A stretch of DNA of 64,000 bases from Paenirhodobacter ferrireducens (GTDB lineage Bacteria > Pseudomonadota > Alphaproteobacteria > Rhodobacterales > Rhodobacteraceae): assembly GCF_004022265.1 (NCBI RefSeq), contig NZ_SAVB01000011.1:62001-126000 (forward strand). The letters are read 5' to 3'. A program made the translations under genes and the position numbers. How positions within the stretch are numbered: the stretch's first letter is position 1; the number at the start of each line of letters is the position of its first letter. The notes beneath the pieces are model-generated. The model was given only the letters and a program-made list of their open reading frames with translations, made no database searches and was not told where the DNA came from. Shown piece by piece: positions 10,158 to 18,991 of the stretch.

Positions 10158-10179
10158 TCCAAACCCGGGGGAGTTTGGA
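10158..10179. promoter_or_regulatory. Inverted repeat upstream of the sulfur operon
   Basis: Arms TCCAAAC (10158-10164) and GTTTGGA (10173-10179), with an 8-base GC-rich loop. It lies in the 271-base gap between the Hint-only gene and the flavin reductase. It could be a weak terminator for the upstream gene or a regulatory site. Confidence 0.35.
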
Positions 10180-10197
10180 ATGGCGACAGAGCGGCCC

Positions 10198-10228
10198 CGA
10201 CTTTATCAATTATCTACAGATAAAGTCG
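10198..10228. promoter_or_regulatory. Perfect palindromic operator candidate before the flavin reductase gene
   Basis: CGACTTTATC (10198-10207) and GATAAAGTCG (10219-10228) form a perfect 10-bp inverted repeat around an AT-rich 11-base spacer. It ends 15 bases before the ATG at 10244 in an otherwise GC-rich region. Position and symmetry fit an operator overlapping the promoter or the transcript start. Confidence 0.5.
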
Positions 10229-10243
10229 TCATTTGGAGCCGCC

Positions 10244-10801
10244 ATGTCCGGTCCCCGTTTCGCTGCCTTTGCCGGTTCCTGGAGCCGGCCGTCGAAGACC
10301 CGCGCGCTGGTCGAGGCCGCTGCCGCCCGTGCCACCGCCCGTTTCGGCGGCCAGGCCCATGTCTTCGATGTCGATGACCTCGGCCCCGGCTTCGGCGCCC
10401 TGCGCGAGGGCGGGGAGGCCGCGCTCGACCGCCATCGCGCGGCCTTCCTCGCGGCCGATGCGCTGATCGTCGCAAGCCCGGTGTTCAAGGGCAGCTACAC
10501 CGGCCTTTTCAAGCATTTCCTCGACCTGATCGAGCCCGAGGCGCTGGCCGGCAAGCCGGTCCTGCTGGCGGCCTGCGGTGGCGGCGAGCGCCACGCGCTG
10601 GTGATCGAACACCAGCTGCGGCCGCTCTTCGGCTTCTTCGAGGCGATCACCCTGCCGACCGGGCTCTATGCCTCGGCGGCCGACTTCTCGGCGGCCGGGC
10701 TGACCGCCGGCCCGATCCTCGAACGCCTTGACCGCGCGGTGGCGCAATTCGCCCCGCACCTTCCCCACGCCCTTGCCGCGCCGTTGCGCGTGGCCGGCTG
10801 A
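10244..10801 (+). CDS. NAD(P)H-dependent FMN reductase (SsuE/MsuE type)
   Basis: 185 residues with the flavodoxin-like FMN reductase fold: FAAFAGSWSRPSKT near the N-terminus (phosphate-binding loop), ADALIVASPVFKGSYTG in the middle and a PVLLAACGGGERHAL strand-loop. It supplies reduced FMN to the two flavin monooxygenases encoded next in the operon. The ATG at 10244 has a TTGGAG site 5 bases upstream; the longer reading frame starts within the palindrome region and is not credible. First gene of the organosulfur-type operon. Confidence 0.85.
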   Translation: MSGPRFAAFAGSWSRPSKTRALVEAAAARATARFGGQAHVFDVDDLGPGFGALREGGEAALDRHRAAFLAADALIVASPVFKGSYTGLFKHFLDLIEPEALAGKPVLLAACGGGERHALVIEHQLRPLFGFFEAITLPTGLYASAADFSAAGLTAGPILERLDRAVAQFAPHLPHALAAPLRVAG

Positions 10802-10815
10802 GACCGGAGTTCCCG

Positions 10816-12270
10816 ATGACCACCCAAGCGAAGAAACGCATCATCCTCAACGCCTTCGACATGACCTGCGTCGGTCATCAGGCGGCCGGCACCTGGCGGC
10901 ATCCGTCGAGCCAGGCGTCGCGCTACAATGACCTCGAATATTGGACCAACCTCGCGATCGAGCTGGAACGGGGCGCTTTCGACAGCCTGTTCATCGCCGA
11001 TGTCGTGGGGGTCTACGACGTCTATCGCGGCTCGGCCGAGGCGGCGCTGCATGACGCGGCGCAGGTGCCGGTGAACGACCCGTTCGGCGCGATCTCGGCG
11101 ATGGCGGCGGTGACCCGCAACCTCGGCTTCGGCATCACCGCGGCGGTGACCTTCGAGCATCCCTATCTGCTGGCCCGCCGGCTCTCGACGCTCGATCACC
11201 TGACCAAGGGGCGCGTCGCGTGGAACGTGGTGTCGTCCTATCTCGACAGCGCGGCGCGCAACATCGGCCTTGACCGGCAGATCGGCCATGACGCGCGCTA
11301 TGACCTTGCCGAGGAATACATGGAAGTCACCTACAAGCTGTGGGAGGGCAGCTGGGAAGAGGGCGCGGTGCTGCGCGACAAGGAGAAGGGGATCTTCACC
11401 GATGCCACGAAGGTGCACCCGATCCGCCACGAGGGCGAGTATTTCAAGGTGCCGGGCTTCCACCTGTGCGAACCCTCGCCGCAGCGCACGCCGGTGATCT
11501 TCCAGGCCGGGGCAAGCGCGCGCGGCCGCCAGTTCGCCGCGCGCCATGCCGAGGCGATGTTCGTGCTGGCGACCAGCCCCGAGACGGCGAAGAAGCTGAC
11601 CGACGCGATCCGCGCCGAGGTGGCCGCGGCCGGGCGCGAAGCCGACAGCCTGAAGATTTTTGCACTGCTCACCGTCATCACCGGCCCGACCGACGAGGCG
11701 GCGCAGCGCAAATATGAGGAATACCTCGATTATGCCAGCGCCGAGGGGGCGCTTGCGCTCTATGGCGGCTGGACCGGGCTCGATTTCTCGACGCTCGATC
11801 CCGATCAGCCGCTGACTGCGGTCGAGAACGACAGCCTGCGCACCACGCTCGAATCCCTTGCCGCCGATGGCGAGGCCTGGACGGTGCGCGACGTAATCCG
11901 CAAGCGGTCGATCGGCGGGCTTGGCCCGGTGCTGGTTGGCGGGCCGCAGACGGTGGCCGATGCGCTCGAACGCTGGGTCGACGAGGGCGGCATCGACGGC
12001 TTCAACCTCGCCTATGCGATCACCCCGGCCTCGACCACGGATTTCATCGACTTCGTGGTGCCGGAGCTGCGCAAGCGCGGCCGCGCGCAGCAGGGCTATG
12101 CCCCCGGCACGCTGCGCGAGAAGCTGTTGGGCGATGCGGGCGGTCTGGCCCGCGACAGCCACCCCACCGCGCAGTGGCGCCGCCATTACATCGGCCGCGA
12201 GAGCGTCGCCGACGCCTCGCGCCCCTCGGCCTTCGAAGGGCTGGGCCATGTCTCGGAGGCGGCGGAATGA
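10816..12270 (+). CDS. FMN-dependent monooxygenase, NtaA/SnaA/DszA family
   Basis: 484 residues, a luciferase-like (LLM) flavin monooxygenase of the nitrilotriacetate monooxygenase component A family. Characteristic segments are [12 protein letters not shown] at the N-terminus, [44 protein letters not shown] and [16 protein letters not shown]. Such enzymes use FMNH2 from a partner reductase (the upstream gene) to oxidise sulfones, polyaminocarboxylates or similar compounds. It overlaps the following monooxygenase by ATGA. The context suggests release of sulfite from an organosulfur compound; the actual substrate is not visible. Confidence 0.85.
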   Translation: MTTQAKKRIILNAFDMTCVGHQAAGTWRHPSSQASRYNDLEYWTNLAIELERGAFDSLFIADVVGVYDVYRGSAEAALHDAAQVPVNDPFGAISAMAAVTRNLGFGITAAVTFEHPYLLARRLSTLDHLTKGRVAWNVVSSYLDSAARNIGLDRQIGHDARYDLAEEYMEVTYKLWEGSWEEGAVLRDKEKGIFTDATKVHPIRHEGEYFKVPGFHLCEPSPQRTPVIFQAGASARGRQFAARHAEAMFVLATSPETAKKLTDAIRAEVAAAGREADSLKIFALLTVITGPTDEAAQRKYEEYLDYASAEGALALYGGWTGLDFSTLDPDQPLTAVENDSLRTTLESLAADGEAWTVRDVIRKRSIGGLGPVLVGGPQTVADALERWVDEGGIDGFNLAYAITPASTTDFIDFVVPELRKRGRAQQGYAPGTLREKLLGDAGGLARDSHPTAQWRRHYIGRESVADASRPSAFEGLGHVSEAAE

Positions 12271-13394
12271 GCGCGCCCGAGATCTTCTGGTTCCTGCCCA
12301 CCTCGGGCGACACGCGCTATCTTGGCACCTCGGACTTCGGCCGGGCGCCCGAGCCCGACTATCTGCGGGACATCGCCACCACCGCCGACCGGCTGGGCTA
12401 TGACGGGATGCTGATCCCGACCGGGGCAAGCTGCCTCGACCCCTGGGTGGCGGCGGCGGCGCTGGCGCCGGTGACGCGGCGGCTGAAGCTGCTGGTGGCG
12501 CTGCGCACCTCGATCAGCGGCCCGACGGCGGCGGCGCGGCAGGCGGCGACGCTGGATGCGGTGCTTGGTGGCCGGCTCCTGCTCAATGTCGTGCCGGGCG
12601 GCGACCCGCGCGAGCTTGCCGCCGACGGCGCCTTCTTCAGCCATGACGGGCGGTACGAGAATGCCGGGGAATTCCTGACCGTGTGGAAGCGGCTGATGGC
12701 CGGCGAGACGGTCGATTTCGAGGGCCGGCATATCCGGGTCGAGGGAGCGCGGAACTTTCATCCCGGCCCGCAGCGCCCGCACCCGCCGCTCTACTTCGGC
12801 GGCTCGTCGCCCGCGGCGCATGCGCTGGCCGCGCAGCATGTCGATGCCTATCTGACCTGGGGCGAGCCGCCCGAGGCGGTGGCGCAGAAGATCGCCGACG
12901 TGCGCGCGCAGGCGGCGGCGCAGGGGCGCAAGCTGCGCTTCGGCATTCGACTGCATGCCATCGTGCGCGAGACCGAGGCCGAGGCCTGGGCCGAGGCGGA
13001 GCGGCTGATCAGCCGGCTCACCGACGATGACATCGCCCGCGCCCAGGCGAATTACGCGCGCATGGACTCGGTCGGGCAGGGTCGGATGGCGGCGCTGCAC
13101 GGCGGCCGGCGCGACCGGCTCGAGGTGGCGCCCAACCTCTGGGCCGGGGTCGGTCTGGTGCGCGGCGGCGCGGGCACCGCCCTCGTCGGCGACCCCGACA
13201 CGGTGGTTGCGCGGATGCGCGAGTACCAGGCGCTTGGCATCGAGACCTTCGTGATGTCGGGCTATCCGCATCTCGAGGAGGCGATCCGCTTCGCCGAACT
13301 GATCTTCCCGCGCATCGGCAAGGCTGCCGTCACGGAGCAGGGCACCAGCCAGACCGGCGGCGCCTTCGACGTGCGGGCGCGGGCCACTTCCTGA
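12267..13394 (+). CDS. ssuD: Alkanesulfonate monooxygenase-like FMN enzyme
   Basis: 375 residues, close in length and pattern to SsuD (FMNH2-dependent alkanesulfonate monooxygenase): [18 protein letters not shown] at the N-terminus, [10 protein letters not shown] near residue 48, a [19 protein letters not shown] strand, [11 protein letters not shown] and [13 protein letters not shown]. It cleaves the C-S bond of sulfonates to aldehyde and sulfite. The ATG at 12267 overlaps the previous stop (ATGA), which rejects longer starts. No SsuABC-type transporter is encoded in the operon as it stands. Confidence 0.85.
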   Translation: MSAPEIFWFLPTSGDTRYLGTSDFGRAPEPDYLRDIATTADRLGYDGMLIPTGASCLDPWVAAAALAPVTRRLKLLVALRTSISGPTAAARQAATLDAVLGGRLLLNVVPGGDPRELAADGAFFSHDGRYENAGEFLTVWKRLMAGETVDFEGRHIRVEGARNFHPGPQRPHPPLYFGGSSPAAHALAAQHVDAYLTWGEPPEAVAQKIADVRAQAAAQGRKLRFGIRLHAIVRETEAEAWAEAERLISRLTDDDIARAQANYARMDSVGQGRMAALHGGRRDRLEVAPNLWAGVGLVRGGAGTALVGDPDTVVARMREYQALGIETFVMSGYPHLEEAIRFAELIFPRIGKAAVTEQGTSQTGGAFDVRARATS

Positions 13395-13404
13395 GGACAA
13401 AGCC

Positions 13405-14268
13405 ATGACCTTTCCCGTCATCGACATGCGCTGCCGCCCGGCCTTCCTGCACGATTTCTTCGGCAGGACGCCCGGCACGCCCGACTTCGACACCGTGCGC
13501 TGGCTCAACCGCCGCGTCGGCACCCGCGGGCCGGACACCCATTTCACCCGTTCCGCGACCGAGGCGGGCTTTCTGGCCGAGATCGGCGACGCGGGCCTGA
13601 CGCGCGCCGTGGTCGTCGGCCGTCACACCCCGACGCAGCATCTGCCGAATGACGAGATCGCGCGCATCGTTGCGCTCGATCCCGCCCGGCTGAGCGGCAT
13701 CGGTGCGGTCGATCCGGTGTTGCAGGGGCCCGAGGGGGCGATCGCCGAGGCAAGCCGCGCGGTGGGGCCGCTCGGGCTGCGCGGCATCGACCTCGAGCCC
13801 GGTTTCGGCACGCCGCCGCGGCACCCCGACGATCCGGCCTATCTGCCGGTCTACGAATGGGCCGCGGCCGAGGGCGTGCCGGTCTTCCTGATGAGCGGGC
13901 CGACGACGCCGGCGCCGCGGTTCAACGACCCGGCCGGGCTGGCTGCCGTGGCGCGGCTGTTCCCGGCGCTGAAGATCGGCGTCTTCCACGGCTACTGGCC
14001 GAATGTGCAGGACATCCTCGGCCTCGCCTTCCGGCACGAGACGATCCACATCATCCCGGACATGTATCTCTTCCAGGCCGGCAGTCAGGCCTATGTCGAG
14101 GCCGCGAACGGCTGGCTTGGCGACCAGTTGTTGTTCGGCTCGTCCTATCCGTTCCGCCCGATCGGGCAGAGCGTCGAGGACGCGCTGCAGCTCGGCCTGC
14201 GCGAGCAGGTGCTCGGCCGGTTCTTCCACGACAACGCGGCGCGGCTTCTGGGCCTCGCGGCCGGCTGA
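13405..14268 (+). CDS. Amidohydrolase-family (amidohydrolase 2) protein
   Basis: 287 residues with an amidohydrolase-2 type TIM barrel: IDMRCRPAFL at the start in place of the usual DxHxH, then GLRGIDLEPGFG, YEWAAAEGVPVFLMSG, LKIGVFHGYWPNVQDILGLA and a LLFGSSYPFRPI end. The first metal-binding His pair appears replaced (MRCRP), so metal binding or catalysis may differ from classical members. It starts 10 bases after ssuD in the same operon and may hydrolyse a product of the monooxygenases. No substrate can be assigned. Confidence 0.75.
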   Translation: MTFPVIDMRCRPAFLHDFFGRTPGTPDFDTVRWLNRRVGTRGPDTHFTRSATEAGFLAEIGDAGLTRAVVVGRHTPTQHLPNDEIARIVALDPARLSGIGAVDPVLQGPEGAIAEASRAVGPLGLRGIDLEPGFGTPPRHPDDPAYLPVYEWAAAEGVPVFLMSGPTTPAPRFNDPAGLAAVARLFPALKIGVFHGYWPNVQDILGLAFRHETIHIIPDMYLFQAGSQAYVEAANGWLGDQLLFGSSYPFRPIGQSVEDALQLGLREQVLGRFFHDNAARLLGLAAG

Positions 14269-14281
14269 AAGGGGAACCACG

Positions 14282-14416
14282 ATGACTGACATCCGCTTTT
14301 CCGCACGCGATGCGCAGATCCGTCTGGCGCCCGCCCGCCGGCACGACATTCGGCAGCGGGCGATCACCGATCTGATCGCCTGGCGCGAAGCCGTGCCGGT
14401 CGGGGCCGTGGCATGA
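14282..14416 (+). CDS. Small conserved-context protein, 44 residues
   Basis: A 44-codon frame with a good ribosome-binding site (AAAGGGG, 7 bases before ATG) whose stop overlaps the start of the next gene as ATGA. The product (MTDIRFSARDAQIRLAPARR..., ending WREAVPVGAVA) is basic, soluble and not recognised. Placement, coupling and ribosome-binding site argue for real translation, either as a small protein or as a leader that couples translation of the FAD protein. Confidence 0.5.
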   Translation: MTDIRFSARDAQIRLAPARRHDIRQRAITDLIAWREAVPVGAVA

Positions 14417-15828
14417 GCGCGGCCGCGGATCTGCCGGTGGTGGCGATCATCGGTGGCGGTTTCACCGGGGCGAGCACGGCCTTTCATCTGGCGCGCGCGC
14501 TGAACACCCCGGCGCGGATCGTGGTGATCGAGCCGCGGGCGCAGCTTGGCCAGGGGCTGGCCTATGCGACCCGCGACCCGAGCCACCGCATCAACGTGCC
14601 GGCCGTGCGGATGACGATGGACAGTGCCGCGCCGGGCGGATTGCAGACCTGGATCGAGGCGCAGCGGCCCGCGCTTTCGGCCGGGACGCAGCTGGCCACG
14701 GGCGAGCTTTTCGTGCAGCGCGGCCTTGTCGGCGAGTACGTGGCGGGGGCGCTGGCGCCGCTGCTGGCCGCGGGGCGGGTCGAGCATCTGCGGGCGCGAG
14801 CGGTGACACTTGCGCGCAGCACGCGCTTCACCCTCGGCTGCGACGACGGCCGCAGGCTGGTGGCCGATCTGGTGGTGCTTGCCACCAGCCATCCGCCGCC
14901 CGGCGTGCCTGCGGTCCTTGCGCCGCTCGCCGGTTCGGCGCGGCTGATCGCCGACAGCAGCGACGGTGCGCGGCTGCGCGCGCTGGCGCGGGACGCGCGC
15001 AACCTGCTGATCGTCGGCACCGGGCTGACCTCGGCCGACGTGATCGCCAGCCTCGACCGACAGGGCTTTGGCGGCCGGATCGTCGCGCTGTCGCGGCGCG
15101 GGCTGCGCTCGCGCGGGCATGCCTTCGGCCATCCCGACTCGCCGGCCGATTTCGCCGCCGATCCCGCCCGCACCGCGCTGGCGTTGCTGCGCCGGATCCG
15201 GGCGGCGGTGCGGGCGGATGCTGCGGCGGGCCTGCCCTGGCAGGCGGCGCTCGACAACGTGCGCCGCGACGGCCCGGCGATCTGGGCGGCGCTGCCGCCG
15301 GGAGAGCGCGCGCGGCTGGTGTGCCGGCTGCGGGTGTGGTGGGACGTGCACCGCTTCCGCATCGCGCCGCAGCTCGAAGCGGTGATCGAACGCCGCCTTG
15401 CCGAGGGGCGGCTTGCGATCGTGGCGGGGCGTCTGCTGTCGGCGCAGGAGAGCGAGGCGGGGATCGAGGTGCAGTGGCGCGGCCGCGGTGCAGGCCCCGG
15501 CCACGCGCGGTTCGATGCGGTGATCCTGACCACCGGCCCGGCGCATGGCGCGATCGTGCACGAGATGCCGCTCTTTGCCGCGATGGCCGCGGCCGGGCTG
15601 ATCCGCGCTGATGCGCTGCAGCTCGGGCTCGATGTGACCGAGGGCTGCCGCGCCGTCGGACAGGACGGCAGGCCGGTGCCCGGCCTGTTCGTCGCGGGCC
15701 CCCTGGCGCGCGGGCATGTGGGCGAGCTGATGGGCATTCCCGAGGTGACGCAGCACGCCGAGCTGGTCGCTGCCCGTCTGGCGCAGGCGCTGGCCGCGCG
15801 GGTGCACCCGGTCACCCAAAGCGCCTGA
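14413..15828 (+). CDS. FAD/NAD(P)-binding oxidoreductase
   Basis: 471 residues with two dinucleotide-binding motifs: VVAIIGGGFTGAST near residues 9-22 and LLIVGTGLTSADVI near 198-211. It belongs to the FAD-NAD(P)-binding (YdhS-like) group; other marks are GQGLAYATRDPSHRINVPA, a VVLATSHPPPG stretch and a C-terminal GLFVAGPLARGHVGELMGIPE. Start and stop fit the operon (ATGA overlap upstream). It may recycle flavin or oxidise a pathway intermediate. Its exact reaction is unknown. Confidence 0.75.
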   Translation: MSAAADLPVVAIIGGGFTGASTAFHLARALNTPARIVVIEPRAQLGQGLAYATRDPSHRINVPAVRMTMDSAAPGGLQTWIEAQRPALSAGTQLATGELFVQRGLVGEYVAGALAPLLAAGRVEHLRARAVTLARSTRFTLGCDDGRRLVADLVVLATSHPPPGVPAVLAPLAGSARLIADSSDGARLRALARDARNLLIVGTGLTSADVIASLDRQGFGGRIVALSRRGLRSRGHAFGHPDSPADFAADPARTALALLRRIRAAVRADAAAGLPWQAALDNVRRDGPAIWAALPPGERARLVCRLRVWWDVHRFRIAPQLEAVIERRLAEGRLAIVAGRLLSAQESEAGIEVQWRGRGAGPGHARFDAVILTTGPAHGAIVHEMPLFAAMAAAGLIRADALQLGLDVTEGCRAVGQDGRPVPGLFVAGPLARGHVGELMGIPEVTQHAELVAARLAQALAARVHPVTQSA

Positions 15829-15840
15829 CCCGATCGAAAT

Positions 15841-15858
15841 CGCCCGCCGGAGCGGGCG
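15841..15858 (+). terminator. Hairpin after the FAD oxidoreductase gene
   Basis: Arms CGCCCGC and GCGGGCG with a 4-base loop, 13 bases after the stop. No T-run follows; it may be a weak terminator or an intercistronic stem. Confidence 0.35.
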
Positions 15859-15911
15859 CCCGGCCGATCCCCCATGCCCGCCGGACCGGCCGGGCCAGAC
15901 AGGAGACGACC

Positions 15912-16169
15912 ATGACCTTGCATGACACCTGGGCCGAGATCCCCGACACCGCGGCGCTGAAGGCCCGGTTCCGGCCCGTCTTCGACCGCATCGCCGCGGG
16001 CGCGCTGCGCCGCGAGCGCAAGCGCGAATTGCCCTTCGAGGAGATCGGCTGGCTCAAGCAGAGCGGCTTCACCGCGCTGCGCGTGCCGGTCGACTACGGC
16101 GGGGCAGGGGGGGGCGACCTTCGCGAGAGGCCGGCGGGATCAGACCCCGCGCCGCTCAGCCGGCGCTGA
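15912..16169 (+). pseudogene. Truncated SfnB/DszC-like acyl-CoA-dehydrogenase-fold gene
   Basis: A good ribosome-binding site (CAGGAGA) and ATG open a frame whose first ~66 residues look like the N-terminus of acyl-CoA-dehydrogenase-type sulfur-acquisition oxidoreductases (LPFEEIGWLKQSGFTALRVP, then DYGGAGG). Those enzymes are about 400 residues. After a run of eight G at about 16110 the frame turns into unrelated sequence and stops at 16169, and the oppositely oriented galM gene already ends at 16156. The remaining ~330 codons are absent, so a deletion or rearrangement breakpoint lies near 16108-16155. Loss of function is nearly certain. Confidence 0.75.
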
Positions 16170-17190
16170 AGCGCAGCGACATCTGTGCGCGATAGGGCGT
16201 GCCGGGGCGCAAGATGGGGGAGAGTGCGCCGCGCTCGGGCGGCATGTTCACCGCATCTGGCCAGGTCTGCGGCTCGAGGCAGATCGCATCCTGGCGGGCA
16301 TAGGCGCGGCCGTTCTTGCCGCGCACCGAGCCGTCGAGCGCGTCGCCGGTATAGACCTGCAGTCCCGGCTGATCGGTGCACAGCGTCATCCGGCGCCCGG
16401 TCACCGGGTCGAACAGCTCTGCCTGACCGGCGTCGAGGCACAGGCAATGGTCATATCCGCCGATCACGCCGCTGCGCACCGCGGTCACCGGCAGGCGGCC
16501 GGTGCGGAAGTCGAAGGGGGTGGCGCCGACCGGCGCGGGGGCGCGCGGGATCGCGCGCGCGTCGACCGGCAGATAGCGCGAGGCCGCCACCGTCAGCCGG
16601 TAGTCGAGCGCCGAGCGCGGCCGCGCCGCCAGACCGCGCGCCCCGGCGAGCGCGAAGAAGCTGTGATGGGTCATCGCGACCGGCGTCGGCGCGTCGGTCT
16701 GCGCCTCGTGGGTGATGCTCAGCACTGCGGCGCCGGCCTCGGTGCTCAGGGCATAAGTGACGCGGGCATGCACCCGGCCCGGAAAGCCCTGATCGCCGGC
16801 GGGCGAGACGAGGCCGAGCCGGACCGCGCCGGGGCTTTCGGCCTCGATCTGCCACAACCGGCGGTCCCAGCCGTCGGGGCCGCCGTGCAAGGTGGTGCTG
16901 CCCTCGTTCACCGCAAGCCGCACCTCGCGCCCGTCGAGGGTGAAGCGCCCGTCGGCGATGCGGTTCGCGACCCGGCCGATGGTGGCGCCGAAGAAGCTGC
17001 GATGCGCCAGATAGCCCGCCAGCCCGTCGTGGCCCAGAACGACGTCGTCCGGTGTGCCCGTCCGGTCGGGTACGAGCAGGGCCTGCAGCGCCGCCCCGAA
17101 GGTGATGATCCGCGCCGTCACCCCGCCGGCGGCCAGGGTGAGGCGCTCGACCTCGCGGCCGTCAGGCAGGGTGCCGAAGGGCTCTCTCAT
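16156..17190 (-). CDS. galM: Aldose 1-epimerase
   Basis: 344 residues, normal for GalM/mutarotase. Motifs include ITFGAALQAL near the N-terminus, FGATIGRVANRIADGRF, NEGSTTLHGG, MTHHSFFAL and the CLEPQTWPDAVN segment before the C-terminus. It interconverts the alpha and beta anomers of galactose, preparing the form used by galactose dehydrogenase. Last gene of the minus-strand operon; its start (17190) overlaps the stop of the dehydrogenase gene. Its 3' end abuts the truncated sulfur-operon gene. Confidence 0.9.
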   Translation of the reverse strand: MREPFGTLPDGREVERLTLAAGGVTARIITFGAALQALLVPDRTGTPDDVVLGHDGLAGYLAHRSFFGATIGRVANRIADGRFTLDGREVRLAVNEGSTTLHGGPDGWDRRLWQIEAESPGAVRLGLVSPAGDQGFPGRVHARVTYALSTEAGAAVLSITHEAQTDAPTPVAMTHHSFFALAGARGLAARPRSALDYRLTVAASRYLPVDARAIPRAPAPVGATPFDFRTGRLPVTAVRSGVIGGYDHCLCLDAGQAELFDPVTGRRMTLCTDQPGLQVYTGDALDGSVRGKNGRAYARQDAICLEPQTWPDAVNMPPERGALSPILRPGTPYRAQMSLRFSAG

Positions 17191-18113
17191 CCGTCGAAGG
17201 CCTCGACCAGACGCCGCTCGCCCAGCAGGAAGATGTCGGCCACGAGCTGCAGCGGCGCCAGGTCGACCTCGGAGGCGCCGGCGGCGATCAGCTCGGCAAA
17301 GCGGGCGTAGAGGCGGGGATATTCCGCATCCCCGGCGGCGATCTGCGTCTGGCCGCCGACGCTCAGCGTCGCACCGCCATCGCTCAGCACGATCTCGGGC
17401 CCGTCGCAGAGCACCCGGATCTCCCAGGTCTGCGGGCCGGTCTGGCGCCAGTCGAAATCGGCCCCGACCGGCACGCCCGAGGCGGTGCGCATCCGGATCT
17501 GGGCGGCGATCGGGGTCTGGCGGTTGGCGGGAACCTCGAGCACCGCGGCCATCGGGTGCAGCCGTTCGGGCAGGATCTGCGTCACCACCGAGAGTGCGTT
17601 GATGCCCGGATCGAAGACACCGAGCCCGCCCGGCTGCCAGATCCAGTCCTGGCCCGGATGCCAGCGGCGCACGTCCTCCTTCCAGGTGATCTCGACCGCG
17701 CGGATCGTGGCCTGGGCAAGGCGGCGGCGCGCCTCCTCGACCGCGGCGGCGGCGCGGCTGTGCCAGGTGGCAAACAGCGTCACGCCGCGCGCGCGCGCCA
17801 GTGCGGCCAGGGTCTCGACCTCGCTGACCGAGGGGCCCGGCGGCTTTTCCAGCATCACGTGGCGGCCAGCGCGGATCGCCGCCGCGGCCTGGTCGAAGCG
17901 GCCCTGCGGCGGCGTGCACAGGGTGAGCGCGGCGATCTCCGGCTCGGCCGCCAGCAGGGCGTCGATATCGGGATAGGCGGGCAGGCCGTCGAGGCCGCCC
18001 GCGGGGTCGGCGATCGCCACAAGGCGCAGCGCCGGGGTGGCGGCGAGCGCCGGCAGGTGCTGCTTGCGGGCGATGGTGCCAAGGCCGGCGAGGCCGATCG
18101 GGGTGGGGGTCAT
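17187..18113 (-). CDS. gal: D-galactose 1-dehydrogenase (Gfo/Idh/MocA family)
   Basis: 308 residues. N-terminal Rossmann motif GLAGLGTIARKQHLPAL, then ALTLCTPPQGRF, HVMLEKPPGPSVSEVE (the EKP motif of the family), LFATWHSRAAAAVE and KEDVRRWHPGQDWIW. These segments fit NAD(P)-dependent galactose 1-dehydrogenases of Caulobacter/Pseudomonas type, which oxidise D-galactose to galactono-lactone. It overlaps both neighbours by 4 bases. It may also accept L-arabinose or D-fucose, as related enzymes do. Confidence 0.88.
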   Translation of the reverse strand: MTPTPIGLAGLGTIARKQHLPALAATPALRLVAIADPAGGLDGLPAYPDIDALLAAEPEIAALTLCTPPQGRFDQAAAAIRAGRHVMLEKPPGPSVSEVETLAALARARGVTLFATWHSRAAAAVEEARRRLAQATIRAVEITWKEDVRRWHPGQDWIWQPGGLGVFDPGINALSVVTQILPERLHPMAAVLEVPANRQTPIAAQIRMRTASGVPVGADFDWRQTGPQTWEIRVLCDGPEIVLSDGGATLSVGGQTQIAAGDAEYPRLYARFAELIAAGASEVDLAPLQLVADIFLLGERRLVEAFDG

Positions 18114-18991
18114 CTGGGGTCTCCGTGCAGTCGGAAGGCGGGTTCCGGCCGGCCCTGCCGGCCGTCGGTGCGGCAGAAGGTGGCACCCGAAAGCGGCGCG
18201 GCGGTGAGGGCCTCGGGCGACAGGTCCTGTGTGGCCGAGGTGCAGAACAGCGTGCGGAAGTCCGGCCCGCCATAGGCGGGGCAGGTGACATGGGGGGCGG
18301 GCAGCGGGTCGCGCGCGCCGATCTCGCCGCTGGCCGAGACGGTCAGCACCGCCCCCGCCCCCCACAGCGCGATGCGCAATGTGCCATCGGCAAGCGTCAC
18401 CGCGCCATCGGGCCAGAGCCCGGCGGCGGCGAAATCGACGAAGACCTCGGGCGCGGCGGCAGGCCAGCCCTGCGCGTCGAGCACGACGCGGAACAACAGG
18501 CCGCGCGCGGTGTCGGCGAAATAGCCCTGCGTCCGGTCCGGCGCGAAGCACAGCGCGTTCGGGATGGTGAGACCGGCCACGACCGGTCGCAGCCGGCCCT
18601 CGAACAGGCGGTGGATCGCCCCGGCCCCGGGGGCGGCGTCCTTCGCCATGGTGCCGATCCAGAACCCGCCCCAGGGGTCGGCACGGCCGTCGTTCGAGCG
18701 GGTCTCGGGGCGGTCGGCCTCGAGATCCGCCAGCCGTCGCGTGCACCGTCCGGCCGGGATGTCGAACACCGACAGCCCGGTTTCGGAGGCGATCAGCAGC
18801 CGGTCGTGGTCGATCCAGGCGGCGGCGGAACAGATCTCGGGCAGGGCCCATTCGCCGGTCTCGCCGGTTTCGGGCATGCGCGACAGCAGCCGGCGGCCGC
18901 TGACATCGAACCAGAACAGCGTGCCGCGGCCGGGGTGCCACAGGGCGCCCTCGCCAAGCGCGCAGATCCGGGGGTCGAACGGATCGCTCAT
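18110..18991 (-). CDS. SMP-30/gluconolactonase-family sugar lactonase
   Basis: 293 residues with the six-bladed propeller motifs of the SMP-30/LRE family: LGEGALWHPGRGTLFWFDV, the SNDGRADPWGGFWIGTM metal-site region and the IPNALCFAPDRTQGYFADT region. It hydrolyses the sugar lactone made by galactose dehydrogenase to galactonate (or arabinonate). Overlaps with both neighbours put it firmly in the pathway operon. Confidence 0.88.
   Translation of the reverse strand: MSDPFDPRICALGEGALWHPGRGTLFWFDVSGRRLLSRMPETGETGEWALPEICSAAAWIDHDRLLIASETGLSVFDIPAGRCTRRLADLEADRPETRSNDGRADPWGGFWIGTMAKDAAPGAGAIHRLFEGRLRPVVAGLTIPNALCFAPDRTQGYFADTARGLLFRVVLDAQGWPAAAPEVFVDFAAAGLWPDGAVTLADGTLRIALWGAGAVLTVSASGEIGARDPLPAPHVTCPAYGGPDFRTLFCTSATQDLSPEALTAAPLSGATFCRTDGRQGRPEPAFRLHGDPR

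Noticed and set aside
13330-15819. Minus-strand open frame of 829 codons opposite the amidohydrolase and FAD genes
   Set aside because: Arg/His/Gly/Ala-rich shadow; the plus-strand genes have clear domains and coupled starts.
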